A stretch of DNA of 64,000 nucleotides from Edaphochlamys debaryana (taxonomy: Eukaryota > Chlorophyta > Chlorophyceae > Chlamydomonadales). Shown piece after piece: positions 12,401 through 24,166 of the stretch. The first letter of the stretch is position 1. Each line of letters begins with the position of its first letter. The position numbers and the translations under genes were made by a program. The stretch lies in NCBI GenBank assembly GCA_016858145.1, contig JAEHOE010000014.1:1240001-1304000 (forward strand), read 5' to 3'. Under the pieces are notes generated by a model that ran no database searches, was not told where the DNA came from, and saw only the letters and a program-made list of their open reading frames with translations.

Positions 12401-13033
12401 GAGGCGGGGTGGGGACAGGGAGGAGGGGGCGTTGAGGCAAGGGAGGGCGAAGGCGCTGTAAGGGGTGTCAGCCAGGGGAGCCAGGCAGCCAGGCAGGAGC
12501 GTTTTGGGGGCCAGGCAGGCGTTTTGAGGTCGGCGCGTCGTCTCGTGTGGCGTTGGCTCGGCGAGGACGGAGGCAAGTGTGTAGTCACGGCTGCCGTGAC
12601 TACTGGACAGCGAGCGTGCACGACCATCGCCCGGCACTGCACCCTTGAATACGGGGCTACAATACATGGATGCACTGCTATCCCGGACAACACCGTCGAA
12701 ACAAGCAAGTTGAATGCCGCCTGAATGGCTACGGGTACGGCCACGGCTTAACCACGTGGCCAGCGCGCCTAGCGCAGCGCTCACCTTGACGTCAACGTCT
12801 GTCCTATGGCGGAAGTGCCGCGCCAGTCGCGTCCTGCGCAGGGAAGTTCGGTAACCATCCAGGGTGACGGTTTGGACGCACTGCGGCTCTACATGACCCG
12901 CGCGCTTTTGGCCGCACCAGCGATTTCCAAGGTTGCTGTGTAGCCTCGCCAGGAGCTCGAGCTCGTTAGCGGCCCAGCCGCGCTTGCGCCCAGCAGGCCG
13001 TGTGCAATTGGGCACGTAGATACCGTCCTCCAT
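9405..13033 (-). CDS. MYB-domain protein, single R3-type repeat with long disordered tail
   Basis: Four exons on the minus strand: 13033-12918, 12833-12785, 12387-11890 and 11714-9405, phase-consistent, about 990 residues, stop TAA. The MYB repeat (about residues 18-64) is assembled across exons 1-3: W20, then LHSNLGNRW (W39), ARHFRHRTDVDVKN and Phe58 where the third Trp normally stands. This is the plant R3-type helix-turn-helix, so the protein should bind DNA in the nucleus. After it comes a helical Glu/Arg/Ala segment, then some 750 residues of Ala/Gly/Ser/Pro-rich sequence. The start chosen is the first in-frame ATG (13033). Residues just before the repeat resemble the end of an R2 repeat, so an unseen upstream exon is possible. 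The last intron (11715-11889) is inferred from phase alone. Confidence 0.68.
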
Positions 13034-14213
13034 TAGCCTCCTCCTGCCCCTTGCGCCACTGCGCGCTACACCGGCAGCCAACCGTGGCCAGTACCGCGCG
13101 TCAGAAGGGCTCCGGCTCGGGAAGGTCCTCCAGGCCAGGTTCGGGCCACAACACGGCTGTTAACAATTATGCAAGATATGCATTGTTTTTTACTTGGTGC
13201 GCGGTGAGCTAGTGGCGTTTATGTCGTCGCGAGATGTGCGGGCTCGCTGACTGTGTGGAAACCGGTGTCGGTCTGGCACGATGGGAATCGCCTCACTCCG
13301 GTTATTGCCAATTAGGACGTGCTAGGACTCGACACCTACGGTTGCAGCAATAGATCCTCGAAAGATTGAGGCGGGGTGGAGCTGAAGATTGGAGCCAGGC
13401 CAACGTCGTAGTCGCAGTTGTCGAATCCCGACCACGCCGCACCCCGCCAGTGCACCGCCCTCGTGGATCAGCGGTCTTGCAAATGAAGCCGTTGGGTTGG
13501 GGGTAATGCATCATGAGCGTTTTCGACGGCGCTGGCAAGCGCGCGAACTATGCGGCGGCCCAATCCGTCAGCCGGCGCGGCTCTCATCACCATGCATCCT
13601 GCCTGGCTCGCCGTGGCGCAGTTGAAGTTGCGTCACGCATGTAAGCACAGCGGGAGCTAAGAACGCACACGCTTGAAGCAGTGACATGGTAACCGCACCC
13701 GGACGTAAGAACACACATACACCACACCCCTACGTTGATGTCTTCTAATCCCTGCCCTCGTGCACTGGCACTGCAAATCCTTACCCCTGGCGGCTTGGGC
13801 CTCTACAAGCTATACGCAGCGCCCCGGTAGACAACGGCCGGCCGTTACGTTTTCCGTCGTCCCTGCCGCCGCCGCCGCCGCCGTCAGGAGTCCGCTCCCC
13901 CGCCCGGCCCGAGGCGCCGGCCGGTGCAGGCCACACGGTCCGTACACGCCCGTACGGAGCCAGGACCACCGGCTAGTGGTGCAGGCGCGCACCCGGGGCG
14001 GGCGGGGCTTCCCTGGGGCGGGCCCCTCCGCCAGGGCCGGGGCAGTCCGGTCCGCCCCCGAGATTCGGGGCGCAAAGTGCGGAGCCTTTGGCTCGCTGGC
14101 TCATCTCAGGAAGGTGGCGACTCTTCCACCGTGCCACCGGTGCAGGCCTGCACCCGGGGCAGGGCTTCCACCGCCAGCTAGGGCCGCTGGCGCTCGCAGG
14201 CCGCGCCCTTTCC
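13034..14213. other. Intergenic between the MYB and GRDP genes
   Basis: Both flanking genes are on the minus strand, so this holds the MYB promoter (near 13033) and the GRDP 3' flank. Only short low-complexity frames are open. No RNA gene or repeat array was recognised. Confidence 0.45.
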
Positions 14214-14616
14214 TCAAGCGTGCCCCGGCTCTGACGCCTGCGACCGCGCGGACTTGAAGCTGGACGCCGACTTGCCCGAGCCCCCGCCCACCGCCCCGCG
14301 CACCAGCTGGCGGGATGCTGACGTCAGCTGCCCGGCCGCCGCCGGCGGCGCGCCGCCTCCGCCACCCCCGCCGCCGCCACCCTCAACCGCGCCGCTGGAC
14401 AAGGGCCCTTGGCCGTGCCCGGGTCCCCTGCTGAAGCGCTCCCGAAGCGAACGGCCCTGCGGGGACTCATTGCCGCGGCCAACCAGACTAGCCACGTCAC
14501 CAATCCCCGCCATGTAACCGGCGTCGCCTCGGCTGTAGCTGCCCGTCGCCCGAGCCGAGCCCGGGCCCGGCCCAGGCCCGTGACCGGACCCGTGGCCGGG
14601 GCCGTGGCTGGCGGCA

Positions 14617-14648
<32 letters not shown>

Positions 14649-15710
14649 GCCCTTGGCTGGGCTCGGAATGCTGCCGCCCTTGGCGGCACCGCCGTTGCCG
14701 CTGTCACCGCCGCCGTCGGCAACACCGCCGCCGCCGGCCTTGGATGACCCGCCGCTGCCGCTGCTGCCGCCGCCGCCGCCGCCAGCGCCGTAGCTGGTGG
14801 AGCGGGAGCCCGGCGTGGCGGAGGCGGGGGGGCTGGAGGCGGCGGAGGCGTGGGCGCCGGCGCCGGGGCGGATGGGCAGCATGACGGGCTTGGGCCGGGC
14901 CGCGGGGCCGGGGCCGTAGCCCACAAAGGTCATGAGCGCAGAGGGCTTGACGCCGGGGGAGGCGGGGACGGCGGGGGGCTTGGGCGGCATGCCCGGCCGA
15001 GCGGGCTTGAGCGAGGCACGGACCGTGCCAATGGCGTCGGGACCTTGCGGTTGCGAGGTGGGGCTGGGGTGGGGGTGGCGGCCGTGGGGCGAGGGCGAGG
15101 AAGGGGTCTGCGCGCCAGGCGGGTGCGGCGCAGGCGGTTCCGTGATGGAGAGGCGGGAGGGCAGGGCGCCGGAGCGGATGCGTGCGGCGCCGGCCTCATC
15201 CGCTGAGCCGGCGGAGGAGCGCTCGGCGGCGGGGGAGCCGGGCGGGCCGGCGGGGCCGCGGGCGGGGCTGGCGCGAAGCGCGCCGGCGGCGGCGGCGGGT
15301 GGGTAGTCCGCGGTCAGGAAGGGCGCGGCGGGAAGAACCACAGATCCCGCCGACCCCATCCGAGAGTTTGCTCCCGCCAGGGAGTCGCTCCGCTGCAGCT
15401 GCAGTAGGGAGGAGGAGCGACCCAGAGGCGAGGGCGAGGGCGAGGGCGAGGCGGCGCGGGCGGGGCTGGCGGCGCCGGTGCCGCCAAGGCCGTCCGCCTC
15501 CGCCTCCGTCAGGCTGCCGCGGCTGGCCGGCAGCGACAGGTACAGGCTGTTGGCACCGGAGGTGGCGGCGCCGTCGGCGCTCCCTGCCGCCGCCGCCGCC
15601 GCTGCTGCCGCCGCCGCCAAGGACACTGCGTGGGCGCCGCCAGCGCCAACGATTGCGGCACCTTCCCCGTTGGCCTCCGCCGGAGCCGGAGCCTCTGCCG
15701 GCGCCGCTGC

Positions 15711-15743
<33 letters not shown>

Positions 15744-18700
15744 GCCCGCCAGCAGCGTCGCCGACAGGGGCGGCGGCGCCTTGGCCATGGGGGAGGGCTG
15801 CGGCGAGAGCGGCCCGCCAGGGGGCGAGGACCGGTCGTGGAAGGCCGGGTTGGCGTAGGACCACTCGTCGCCCCCGTCCGCCAGGCGGCTGCGCTCCATG
15901 GAGGGTCGCTCGGCCATGCGTACGGCAGCCGCGTCAGCATCTCCGGCGGCGGCGGGGTTCTCCACCCCCGCCTCCAGCGGCACCGGCAGCGCCGTCACCG
16001 CCGACGGCACCGACGGCAGCGGCGCCAGCGGCGGCGGCGGCGGAGCACGGGTGCCTCCTTTGAGCGGCTCCTTGGCCGCAGCCGCCGCTGCCCCCAGCGC
16101 CGCCGCCGCCGCCGCCGCCGAGGCAGCGGCGGCGGGCTGTGGCGGAGGAGCCGGCGGCAGGTCGCGCGGCGGCTCCGCCGGCGGCCCGTCCGCCTCCGTC
16201 CCCAGCACCGCCCGAGACACGGGCTGCGAGTACGACCCCTCCGCGATCTCGTACCGCCCGCCCACCAACTGCCCGAGCGTGGACCGTTCGCTTGCCATGC
16301 CCGTGCCCGTGACCCCGGGGCTGGGCTGTTGCGCTCCCGAAGACCGCCGGCTCTGCAGCCCGCTACCCGTTCGCTGCCCGTACCCGCCCGCGCCTGCCAG
16401 TCCTGAGGCGGCGGCGACGCCGGCCCGTGCCGCGCCGCCGCCGCCGTCGCTGCCGCCGCGGACGGCGGCGACGCGCCGGGGGCGCGGCGGAGAGCCGGGG
16501 AGGGGGAGCGGGAGGGGCACGATGAGTCGGATTCGGGCGGGCGGCGTCCAGACGGTGGGGGAGGAGGCGCCGCCGGCAGAGGGGCTGTTGGCACCCGAGG
16601 GGGAGCCGCCGCCCTGGGCCGGGGACGCAGGGACGCGGACTGGGCGCAGCGGCGGCGGCAGGCTGGCGGAGGCGGGCTGCGGCGGCGACGGCGACGGTCC
16701 GGTGACGGAGGGCCCTGACGACGCAAGCTGGCTTCCGCCGCCGCCGCCCCCGCCGCCGCCAGCGGCCATGTGGTCAGGGAATACGGCAGGATCCGTGATC
16801 CAGGACACGCGGCGGCTGCGGGTCTGTCCCACGGGGGCCTCCCCGCTGGCGCCCACGTGGTGGGGGCCGTGGCCCGTCAGCACCGGCAGCAGCCCTGACG
16901 CCGCCGCCACCGCCGCCGCCGCCGCCGCCGCGACGGCACCGGCAACGCCGGAAGACGGCAGCCCCTCGGCGGAGCCGACGTCGGGGCTGCCGCGACGCGA
17001 CGCGGCGGCGGCAGCGGTGGCGGCGGCAGCCATGGCGGCGTCCACCTCCGCCACCGCCGCCGCCGCCTTGAGCGTCGCCTGCCGCACCATGTCCGCCTGC
17101 CGCCGCCGCTCCTCCTCCTCCGACATTCCCTCGCTGCCACCATCCCCTCCGCCTCCATCTCCTGCCCCATACAGCGCCTCCTCCATTCCCTGCGCCGCCG
17201 CCGCCGGCCCTGCCACCGCCGCTGCCAGCCCTGCCGCCGCCGCCGCCGGCTTGGCGGCGCGGCCGTGGCGCGGGTCGTCGAAGCCCGAGGCGCCCGGCAC
17301 TGAGGCGGGGTCCACGTGGCGCAGTCGGAGCTTGCGGAAGTAGGGGTGCGTGTCCGAGTGGGGGAGGTGCAGGAAGTCGCGGAAGCGGGAGGCCTTGTCG
17401 GCCACGTACCTAGGGAGGCAAAAGGGGGGGAAGCGGCCACGGGGAGGGAGTTCGGGGTTTGGTGAGCAGAAGCGAGGTGTTGATGAGAGCAAGTACGGTA
17501 GTAGCGCGGGCCGGCCGCCCAGGCGCGTCCCTATCCGCACCGCCGCCCTCCCGCCGCCCCCTCCCATTCCCCCCTTCCGGCCCCGGGCTCACTTGACGGC
17601 CGCCCTCCGCCGGTGCGCCTGCCCCAGCACCAGCCCCAGCAGCCCCCGCGCGCTGCGCCCCGCGCCCCGCCGCAGCAGGAACGCCAGGAAGAGAGCGTGC
17701 GCGCCGCAGCGGTACCCCGGGGGCGCGGCGGGCGGCAGCGGCGCGGCGGCGGGGTCGTAGGCGGCGAGGGAGGGGCCGGCGGCGGTGCCGGGGGCGGGGG
17801 TGCCGCGGGGGTGGACGAGGAGGATCGGGGCGGGGACGGGGACGGGGGCGGAGGTGGAGGCGGCGGGGACGGGCGCGGCGGAGTCGTAGGCGGCGAGGAG
17901 GGGCGCCAGGGGGGTGGAGAGGAGCGGGTGCAGGGTGGGCAGCGGCACGGCGCGGCTGATGGGCGGGTCGTACACCTCGCCTGAAGTGGGGGGCCCGGGG
18001 GGGGGGGGGGGGTGCGGGTGCAACCGAGGGGGAGATCAAAGGGGCGCGGGCTTCGGCGTTAGCGGAGTGGGGCATTAGGGGTGAGGGGAGGGGAAAGAGG
18101 CCGGGGTGCAGCGCAATGGACTGGGGCCCCGCAGGGAGCCTCGTTCCGCTCAACCCGATCCGCTCCTGGGCATGACGCCCTCCACCCCCTGCACCCTCTT
18201 TCCCCCACCCCACCCCAGCCTCGCACCAGGTAAACCTGCCTCCGCCACCCTCCAGCCCCCGCCCCAGCGCCCCCCCCCTCGTCCCGCCCCACCGAAGTGC
18301 AGCTCGTAGAGCCGGCGCGTCTCCGCGAACGCCTCCCCCTCGTCCCCCAGCCGCAGCGCCCCCGGCCCCGGCGCCACCAGCCGCCCCAGCAGCGCCCCGC
18401 ACGTGGCGCCGTACGACTGCGGTACGGCCATGTGCGCCACCCACATGAGCGCAATGTCCTGCGGTTGGTCAAGTGTGCGTGAGCGGAAGGGGATGAGGGT
18501 GGAAACGAGATGAGGATGGTTCGTGCGTAAGGCAGGGGAGGTAGGTGGACAAGCGTGAGGGTGACAAGGTACGGGTATGAGGGAAGGCGCCGGGGGCCCT
18601 GTACAGCCGAGCGGAGCCAAACAGAGCTGCCCCGAGGGCCTGCCGCATCTACCGGCAGCATGCCGGTCCGCCTGCGGGACCCTCCCTTCGTCTTTCCCCC

Positions 18701-20837
18701 CTCCCCGGTTAACCCCCCCCCCTTAATCCCTCCCCTCATCGCACACCCCGCCCCCCCCCACACACACACACCGTGGTGGGCACCAGGGGCACCTCCGGGT
18801 GCATCCCCTGCAGCAGCAGGAATCGGCAGTACCTGGGGGAGTGGGAGGAGGAGGAGGAGGAGGTGGGCGGGAAGGGAAACGCAGGGGGGAAACGTTTGTG
18901 GAGGGGGCCGAGGCCAGAGGGCGCAGCGGGTGTGGCACGGCGAGCAGCCTCGCCCTGCGTACCTCATCCTCCCGCATCCGCACAACTGCCCGTCCCCTCC
19001 TCCCTCCCTTGCCTGCCCCCCTTCCCGCCACCCTGAAATCTGCCCCCCCGATGCATCGCCTGCACCAGCACGTCCCTCCCTCCAACCCCTGAACCTCCTT
19101 TGCCTCCTCCCCTTACCCTCTCGCCCCGTTGTCTCCCTGTCTTTCCCCCCTCCCCCCCACCCCACCCCCCATCCCCCTCACCGCTGCACCGCCTGCGCCA
19201 GTACGTCCGGGTCCAGGTACGCGGGGCGCAGCAGCGAGTGAAGCAGCGGCGCCAGCTCGCCCATGCGCGGAGCCAGCGCCGCCGCAAGCGCGCCGCGCCC
19301 GCCGCCGCCGCCGCCGCCGCCGCTGTAGCCCTGCCCGCCGGGGCCCCAGCGCTGCGTGAGGTCGAACCGCGTGCCCGGCGGGGCGGGGGGGTAGTAGGGC
19401 GCCTGCGGTCTATCGGCCCACGCGCCGCCGCCGCCGCCGCCCGACGCCTCCGCCAGCTCCGCCCCGCCGCCGCCGCCGCCGGCGCCTTCGTCGTCGCTGT
19501 TGCTGCTGCCGCCGCTACCGTCGGCGGCAGCGCCGCCGTCACCAGCCGCGGTGCCGTTGGCTGGCTTCCGCCGCTTGGCGCTTCCGGCCTTCACCGGCGG
19601 CTTGCGCCCGCCCTTGCCGTCCTGCCTGGCTCCATTGGCCGCCCCCGCCCCCGCCCCCGGCCCCGCCGCCCCCTGCACGTAGGCCGCGTCCCACGCCTCG
19701 CGGCTGGCCCAGGCCTGGCGCTGCTCCGGGCTCTCCGCCTGCACATGGTAAATGCGTGCAAGACGGAGTGATAAGTGGGCAATTGCGGGCCGGCCACGGC
19801 ACCTGTGAGGGGCGCGCCTAGCCCCTCAGGCCCCTCACAGCCTGCCCTCACAGCCTGGGGCATGGGCCAGCCTGGGCTGTGCCTGCGGGCGTCTCCCGCC
19901 ACACACCACCGCCTGAGCCGCCTCGCCCCGTTCCCCGGCGCTCGCCTGTGAGTAGGCGTGCCCGCCTGCGAAGCGGAAGGCCTGCGGGGCGGGGGGGTCC
20001 AGGGCCTGCAGGGGGGGGAGTCGAGTGGTGGCGGAGAGGGGGGGCGTGGCGGGCAAGGATGGGTCCAGGGGTGGAGGGGCGACAGAGGTGCAGTGCCACG
20101 GGCCCAGTAGGTACCCCGGTCATTTTGCGTGGAGCAACCGAACCCACCCAGACCAGACCAGCGACCCATCCTCGACCGTCACTCACCATGCCCACGAGAT
20201 CTGCCACATCTTTGCCGTACGTCGCGGGTGCCGTACAGCGGTGCAGCAGCCAGGCCAGGGCCACGTCCATGGGGGGCACTAGGGCCGGCGGCTGGCGGCG
20301 GCCGGCCGCGGCCGCGGCTGCCGAGGCGGAGGCGGCGCGGGCTGCCAGGGGAAGCCACAGCAGCTCATAGCGGAGTGCGGCCTGGGACGCGTAGTGGCCG
20401 CCGTAGAGGCCCCCTGGACGGAGGCAACAGGGGTGACAAGGGTGACGGAGAGGACGGGCAGAGGGCAACGACAGGGTTGATGGACCAGGGGCGAAGGGCG
20501 GTGTGCGTGGAGGGATTCGAACAGGCCCCGCCAAACTTCGACGTCTATAGTTGCAACATCGTTGCTACCTCGTGCTATTGTGTGGGCGCAGGGAAAGCCC
20601 GGGAACGCGAGGTCGTCGCTCCATGGGTCTCGCGCTCGCTATTTGCAATCCTGTCGCTGCAGGGCGCTCACCACGTGGAAAGGTGTCGGCAGCATGGAGA
20701 AGGCGCACCAGGTTAAGGCTCCAGAGGATGAGGTCCTCGGGGATGTTGTCCAAGACGACCCACACGAGCTCGCGAACGCGCCGCCCGAGCGCCTCTACTG
20801 ATGGAGCACTCGGGGCCTCCTTGGGTGCGGCTGTCAT
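14214..20837 (-). CDS. DUF1399 / glycine-rich domain protein (GRDP) family member
   Basis: Eight exons on the minus strand: 20837-20672, 20413-20187, 20005-19946, 19738-19182, 18832-18772, 18458-18293, 17980-17593 and 17409-14214; every junction keeps phase, giving about 1606 residues (stop TGA). Two copies of the DUF1399 pattern are visible: RYELLWLPL...LVPPMDVALAWLLHR...Y (about residues 70-125), and RFLLLQ...PLVPTTDIALMWVAH...SY (about 340-375), each followed by an aromatic/acidic linker (LYELHFG, WDAAYVQG). Plant GRDPs carry this domain and are linked to stress and development, with unclear biochemistry. The usual WHCH-type core is altered here to AWLLHR and MWVAHM. From about residue 542 the protein is a 1065-residue Ala/Gly/Ser/Pro-rich tail in one exon. 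The exon ending at 19946 uses a GC donor (CAG/GCGAGC). Confidence 0.8.
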
Positions 20838-21912
20838 CCTGGAAGCAAGCGTTGAGACCAAACAGCTTTCGAGTTTACATCTCGGCGTGTTTCGCTGCAG
20901 TCACAGCCACAGCGTTAACGAGTCGCGGCACAGTTATCTAGGCGTCAGGAAGTCCGGTTAACGGCAGGCGTGGCACTTGACCGTCAACTGTCCCGTTTGA
21001 GCGCCGCCCGCCACTCCAGAATGGGATCCGCGGCCAAGAGGACGGCTGGGAGCCGCTGCAGGCTCTCCGAAGCCTTTCCGCCAATCACGAAGGCAGTTGC
21101 CCGTTGTGATCAGGTCATCCCCTGGCTGGCCATGTAGGGGAGCACAGGGCGTGGCGGCCAGGGTGGCCCCGGGAAAGGCTGGTAGCCTACCCTGCATGCA
21201 TGGTAAGCCCCCCACAGGTCTGCGTAGTCAGCGGAACACGCCCATACGCCACAACCAAGCGCTTCGCTTCGTTGTTGGCTTGCCCCAGTCTCCGCTCGGA
21301 GAGCGGAGCAGGGGCTACGCCTATGCGGTCACGTCGCCCCGTTGGTGAATCGGCAATAGTATGAGATCGTAAGAATTTGAAGCGAGCTGGCGCCTGAGGC
21401 GCCCCCGCCGCCAGACAGTGCCCCAGCGTAGAAGCAGAGTGCGGCCTGATCAACCCAGGGGCCGCGGGAAGCCCTGGCGCGCGACGCGGGCGCTCCGTTT
21501 GCGGCGTTTGCGGCGCCTTCCCGAGGCACGCTAGAGCGCCTGCGACTAGCCGCGCGTGCCACGCATGCTGCATTAGGCGCGTCACCTACAATATGCGCCT
21601 CGTCGCGTGGTGCAGTCCGGCGGCGGGGTGCACGTGCAGTGCCGCTCGCGCCACGCGGCCTCCCTCCCCCCGCAGCCCCCTGCGCCGCCCGCGACCCACC
21701 GGCGACCCACCGGCCATGCACACCCAACCAAGTCCCGCTCCCAAAAAAAGGGAGGCAAGCCCGGACTGCAGCTTCGCTTCGTTGTTTTCTTCTACACCCT
21801 GCATGCGGCAGCCAGGTTGCCAGGGCACGTCAACTCGCCGGGGCTGCTTGCACCAGGGCCGCCATACGTAAGCATGCCTACCAGCCCGTCTGCTACATTT
21901 GTAAGCTCGCAA
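20838..21912. other. Intergenic between the GRDP gene and the inverted repeat
   Basis: This contains the GRDP promoter side (just right of 20837) and runs into the left arm of the inverted repeat. Short frames are open on both strands, none with a recognisable domain. GC is somewhat lower from 20860 to 21400. Confidence 0.45.
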
Positions 21913-23465
21913 GATTGGAGGCCATGCACGGATGCGAAGATAGTCGGGGCTCAAGAGCAGGGCTGCCTACGGGGAGGGGCGCGGGGGGACTGGTGGCAGG
22001 CCGGGCAAGCCAGGAGGCGAGGTTCGCTACCGCCGCCGCTCGCAATGAAGGGAACAGTGCTGCAAGGGCAGCTGGCATGCAGTGGCGAGGGCGGACCCGG
22101 GAACGCTAGATGGCTGGGGCTGGCGCAGGGGCCACCACACGGCACAGCCAGTTGATCGCACTCTGCCCTCACCATTGTTTTTTGCACGGGGCTCAGGCGC
22201 TCAGCCCCACTGTCGCCGCCTGCAGGCTTGTCAGCACGGCCCAAGGCACCTTTGGCAGTGTGCTTGTGTCTGCAGCATTTCCGACCCAGGAGTTCTCGTG
22301 AGTGTGGGTCCCCAGACCTGTGCGGGCAGAGCAACAGCACACAGGTGCACATATACGGCGCCCTGCACTGGTCCATGCCTTGCGCTGGCAGGCTTGCTGC
22401 ATGCCAACCCATGGCCCTGCCTTGCATCCGTTTGGCTGCATGCGTGGAGGGCGTTACAGGGCCAGGGTACCATTGCAGCTTTACTGGTAGGGCGTCGCTT
22501 TTGGCTGCCGCTAGACTGATGTGCACCCCACACAGTGCCGTGTCCGGTCTGGGCCCCAGACTCTGGGCTCTGGGGTCAGCCGGAGTGAGGCTGGTAGGTA
22601 TGTCGACGTGGGCTGGAGGCTTGTTGAGGTCCGAGTGCGGATGCATACCGGTGCCGATGGAGGTTGAGCCGCACGCATTGATCAGACAGGGTGGACTCCG
22701 GTGCACGTGCTAAGTGCCACGGGTGTACGACCATGCCGTACACATGTCGTACAGAATGTACGGCAGCATTGTTACGTCCTTGTACGCCCAGATTACCAAC
22801 ATTATCATCACCCATCAGACGAGGTGGCCGAGCGGTCTAAGGCGCTAGTTTCAGGTTCTAGCCGGTTCATCTGGTACGAAGCTACTAGTCCGAAAGGGCG
22901 TGGGTTCAAATCCCATCCTCGTCAGCTGTTTTGCTTCTCTCCGCGGGGCGCACGCCCTCAACCGCTTGCACACAGCCCTCAACCGCGCACGCATCGTCGT
23001 GAATGCAAGCGATCCTGCGAGGACGAGAGCACAGCGCCAGCCTCACTGGCAGCCAACGGCGGCGGGCGAGCATTCTCGCAAGGTGGCCTCGCCCGTCGCT
23101 GGGCATTGTCACATCACTTGACGCAACGCTTGCACGTCTACAGGCTGCAGGCAGGGACTGTCGCACAGCACAGCATCGCCAGGAGGAGGGGGTTGCGACG
23201 CAACAGTGCCAAGTGATAAACTGCCGACGGGACCGGCGTGAACGGGGTGAACGACACATGTACGTGGGCGCGTGGGAGCGACAAAGCCACGCGGGTCAAC
23301 GCAACGTTCAGCTCTCCGGAGTAGAGGGTCCACGCCAATGTAGGTGGGGAGGGCTAGCATGGATGGGGTGGAGGTAAGGGGAGCGGTATGGGAACTGCAC
23401 AGCACTGGGTTGGTGACAACGACGTGAACGAACACGCGTGCTGCTCCGGCCAAGCTCTGGTTGGC
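21913..23465. repeat. Left arm of a 1.55-kb inverted repeat
   Basis: This segment is the reverse complement of 24167-25719 along its full 1553 bp, with no indels (paired coordinates always sum to 47632). I found two substitutions, at 22024/25608 and 23388/24244, so identity is about 99.9%. The arm carries a tRNA-Leu gene at 22818-22924. Frames of up to 251 codons are open in it, but none resembles a known protein. The near identity implies recent duplication, ongoing gene conversion or an assembly artefact. No obvious target-site duplication flanks the outer ends. Confidence 0.95.
22818..22924 (+). tRNA. trnL-CAG: tRNA-Leu(CAG) with 27-nt intron, left-arm copy
   Basis: The acceptor stem GACGAGG pairs with CCTCGTC over all 7 bp, with discriminator A. 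The D arm, a short type II variable arm (CCGAAAGG) and the T arm (GTGGG/CCCAT around TTCAAAT) are all present. The anticodon stem CTAGT/ACTAG closes a loop with anticodon CAG at 22852-22854. A 27-base intron (22856-22882) follows position 37, the standard site for nuclear tRNA introns. No CCA is encoded. The tRNA reads CUG, expected to be the commonest Leu codon at this GC content. An identical copy lies in the right arm. Confidence 0.95.
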
Positions 23466-24166
23466 AGGGCTCGGCGGGTACAATGCCTCTTCACAGAAGG
23501 GGGCGGTAGGGGCAGGGCTGCTACCCAAGAGCGAGAAGGCAGGCATGTGGTTAAGATCAGGCCAACGTCAGAGCCCCCAGAGAGAGACGGGGAGACAGAG
23601 AGCTACAATGCCTCGGCCTGCCGTCTGGGTCCTCGGCCTAGCCTCTTCGCCACTTCACCCCTCTCTCCCCCACCCACACGGGGGTGGGAGGCCTCGGACG
23701 GCTTCGGGCGGTTTTGGAGGGCGGCGAGGGCGCTGCTGTTCTGCGTCGTCCCCCTCTACCCAGTGCTGCTATCTTCTTTTCGTTCGCGTGCAAGTTTCGA
23801 TTCTGAGCGCTCTGCACAAAGGCCTCGTGGCAACTTTCGTGCAGGGGTCACGAAGGAATTTCCCCTGGGGACCGTGCCCATGTACCGAAGGTTTTGGCCC
23901 CTGCTGAGTGCTGACCCCCTTTCGTGCATCTGGGCCAAGCTAGGGAACACTTTCTGACATGGTCTACCCGACACAAGGGTTCACAGTGTCAGTTGCACGC
24001 TCCCGAGTGCTGGCACGCCAAGGAGACAGGGGTTTGCTCGACGGGGAACACTTTCCGACAAGGCAATCATGCTGACGCCGCACCGTACGGTGCCTCCTGT
24101 GTACCCCCTTGTACCGAAACCGAAAGCCTGCGAAAGCCAACTTCCGTGAGGTGGCGAGGTTGCGAG
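23466..24166. other. Spacer of the large inverted repeat
   Basis: The 701 bp between the arms are not symmetric. They include a pair of 17-bp direct repeats differing at one base (GGGAACACTTTCTGACA at 23943 and GGGAACACTTTCCGACA at 24044), 101 bp apart. Frames run through part of it, but no protein family is recognisable, and no transposase-like motif is seen. Confidence 0.8.

Noticed and set aside
15898..17343. 481-codon open frame on the + strand, and similar long frames over the GRDP and MYB exons
   Set aside because: They lie antisense to well-supported exons and encode only Ala/Pro/Arg/Ser runs; they result from GC-rich codon use.
20500..20540. GATTCGAA motif resembling the T arm of a tRNA
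   Set aside because: No matching acceptor, D or anticodon stems are found, and it lies in an intron of the GRDP gene.
21951..22706. 251-codon frame in each arm of the inverted repeat
   Set aside because: It has no recognisable domain, no splice context and unusual composition; the two copies are identical only because the arms are.
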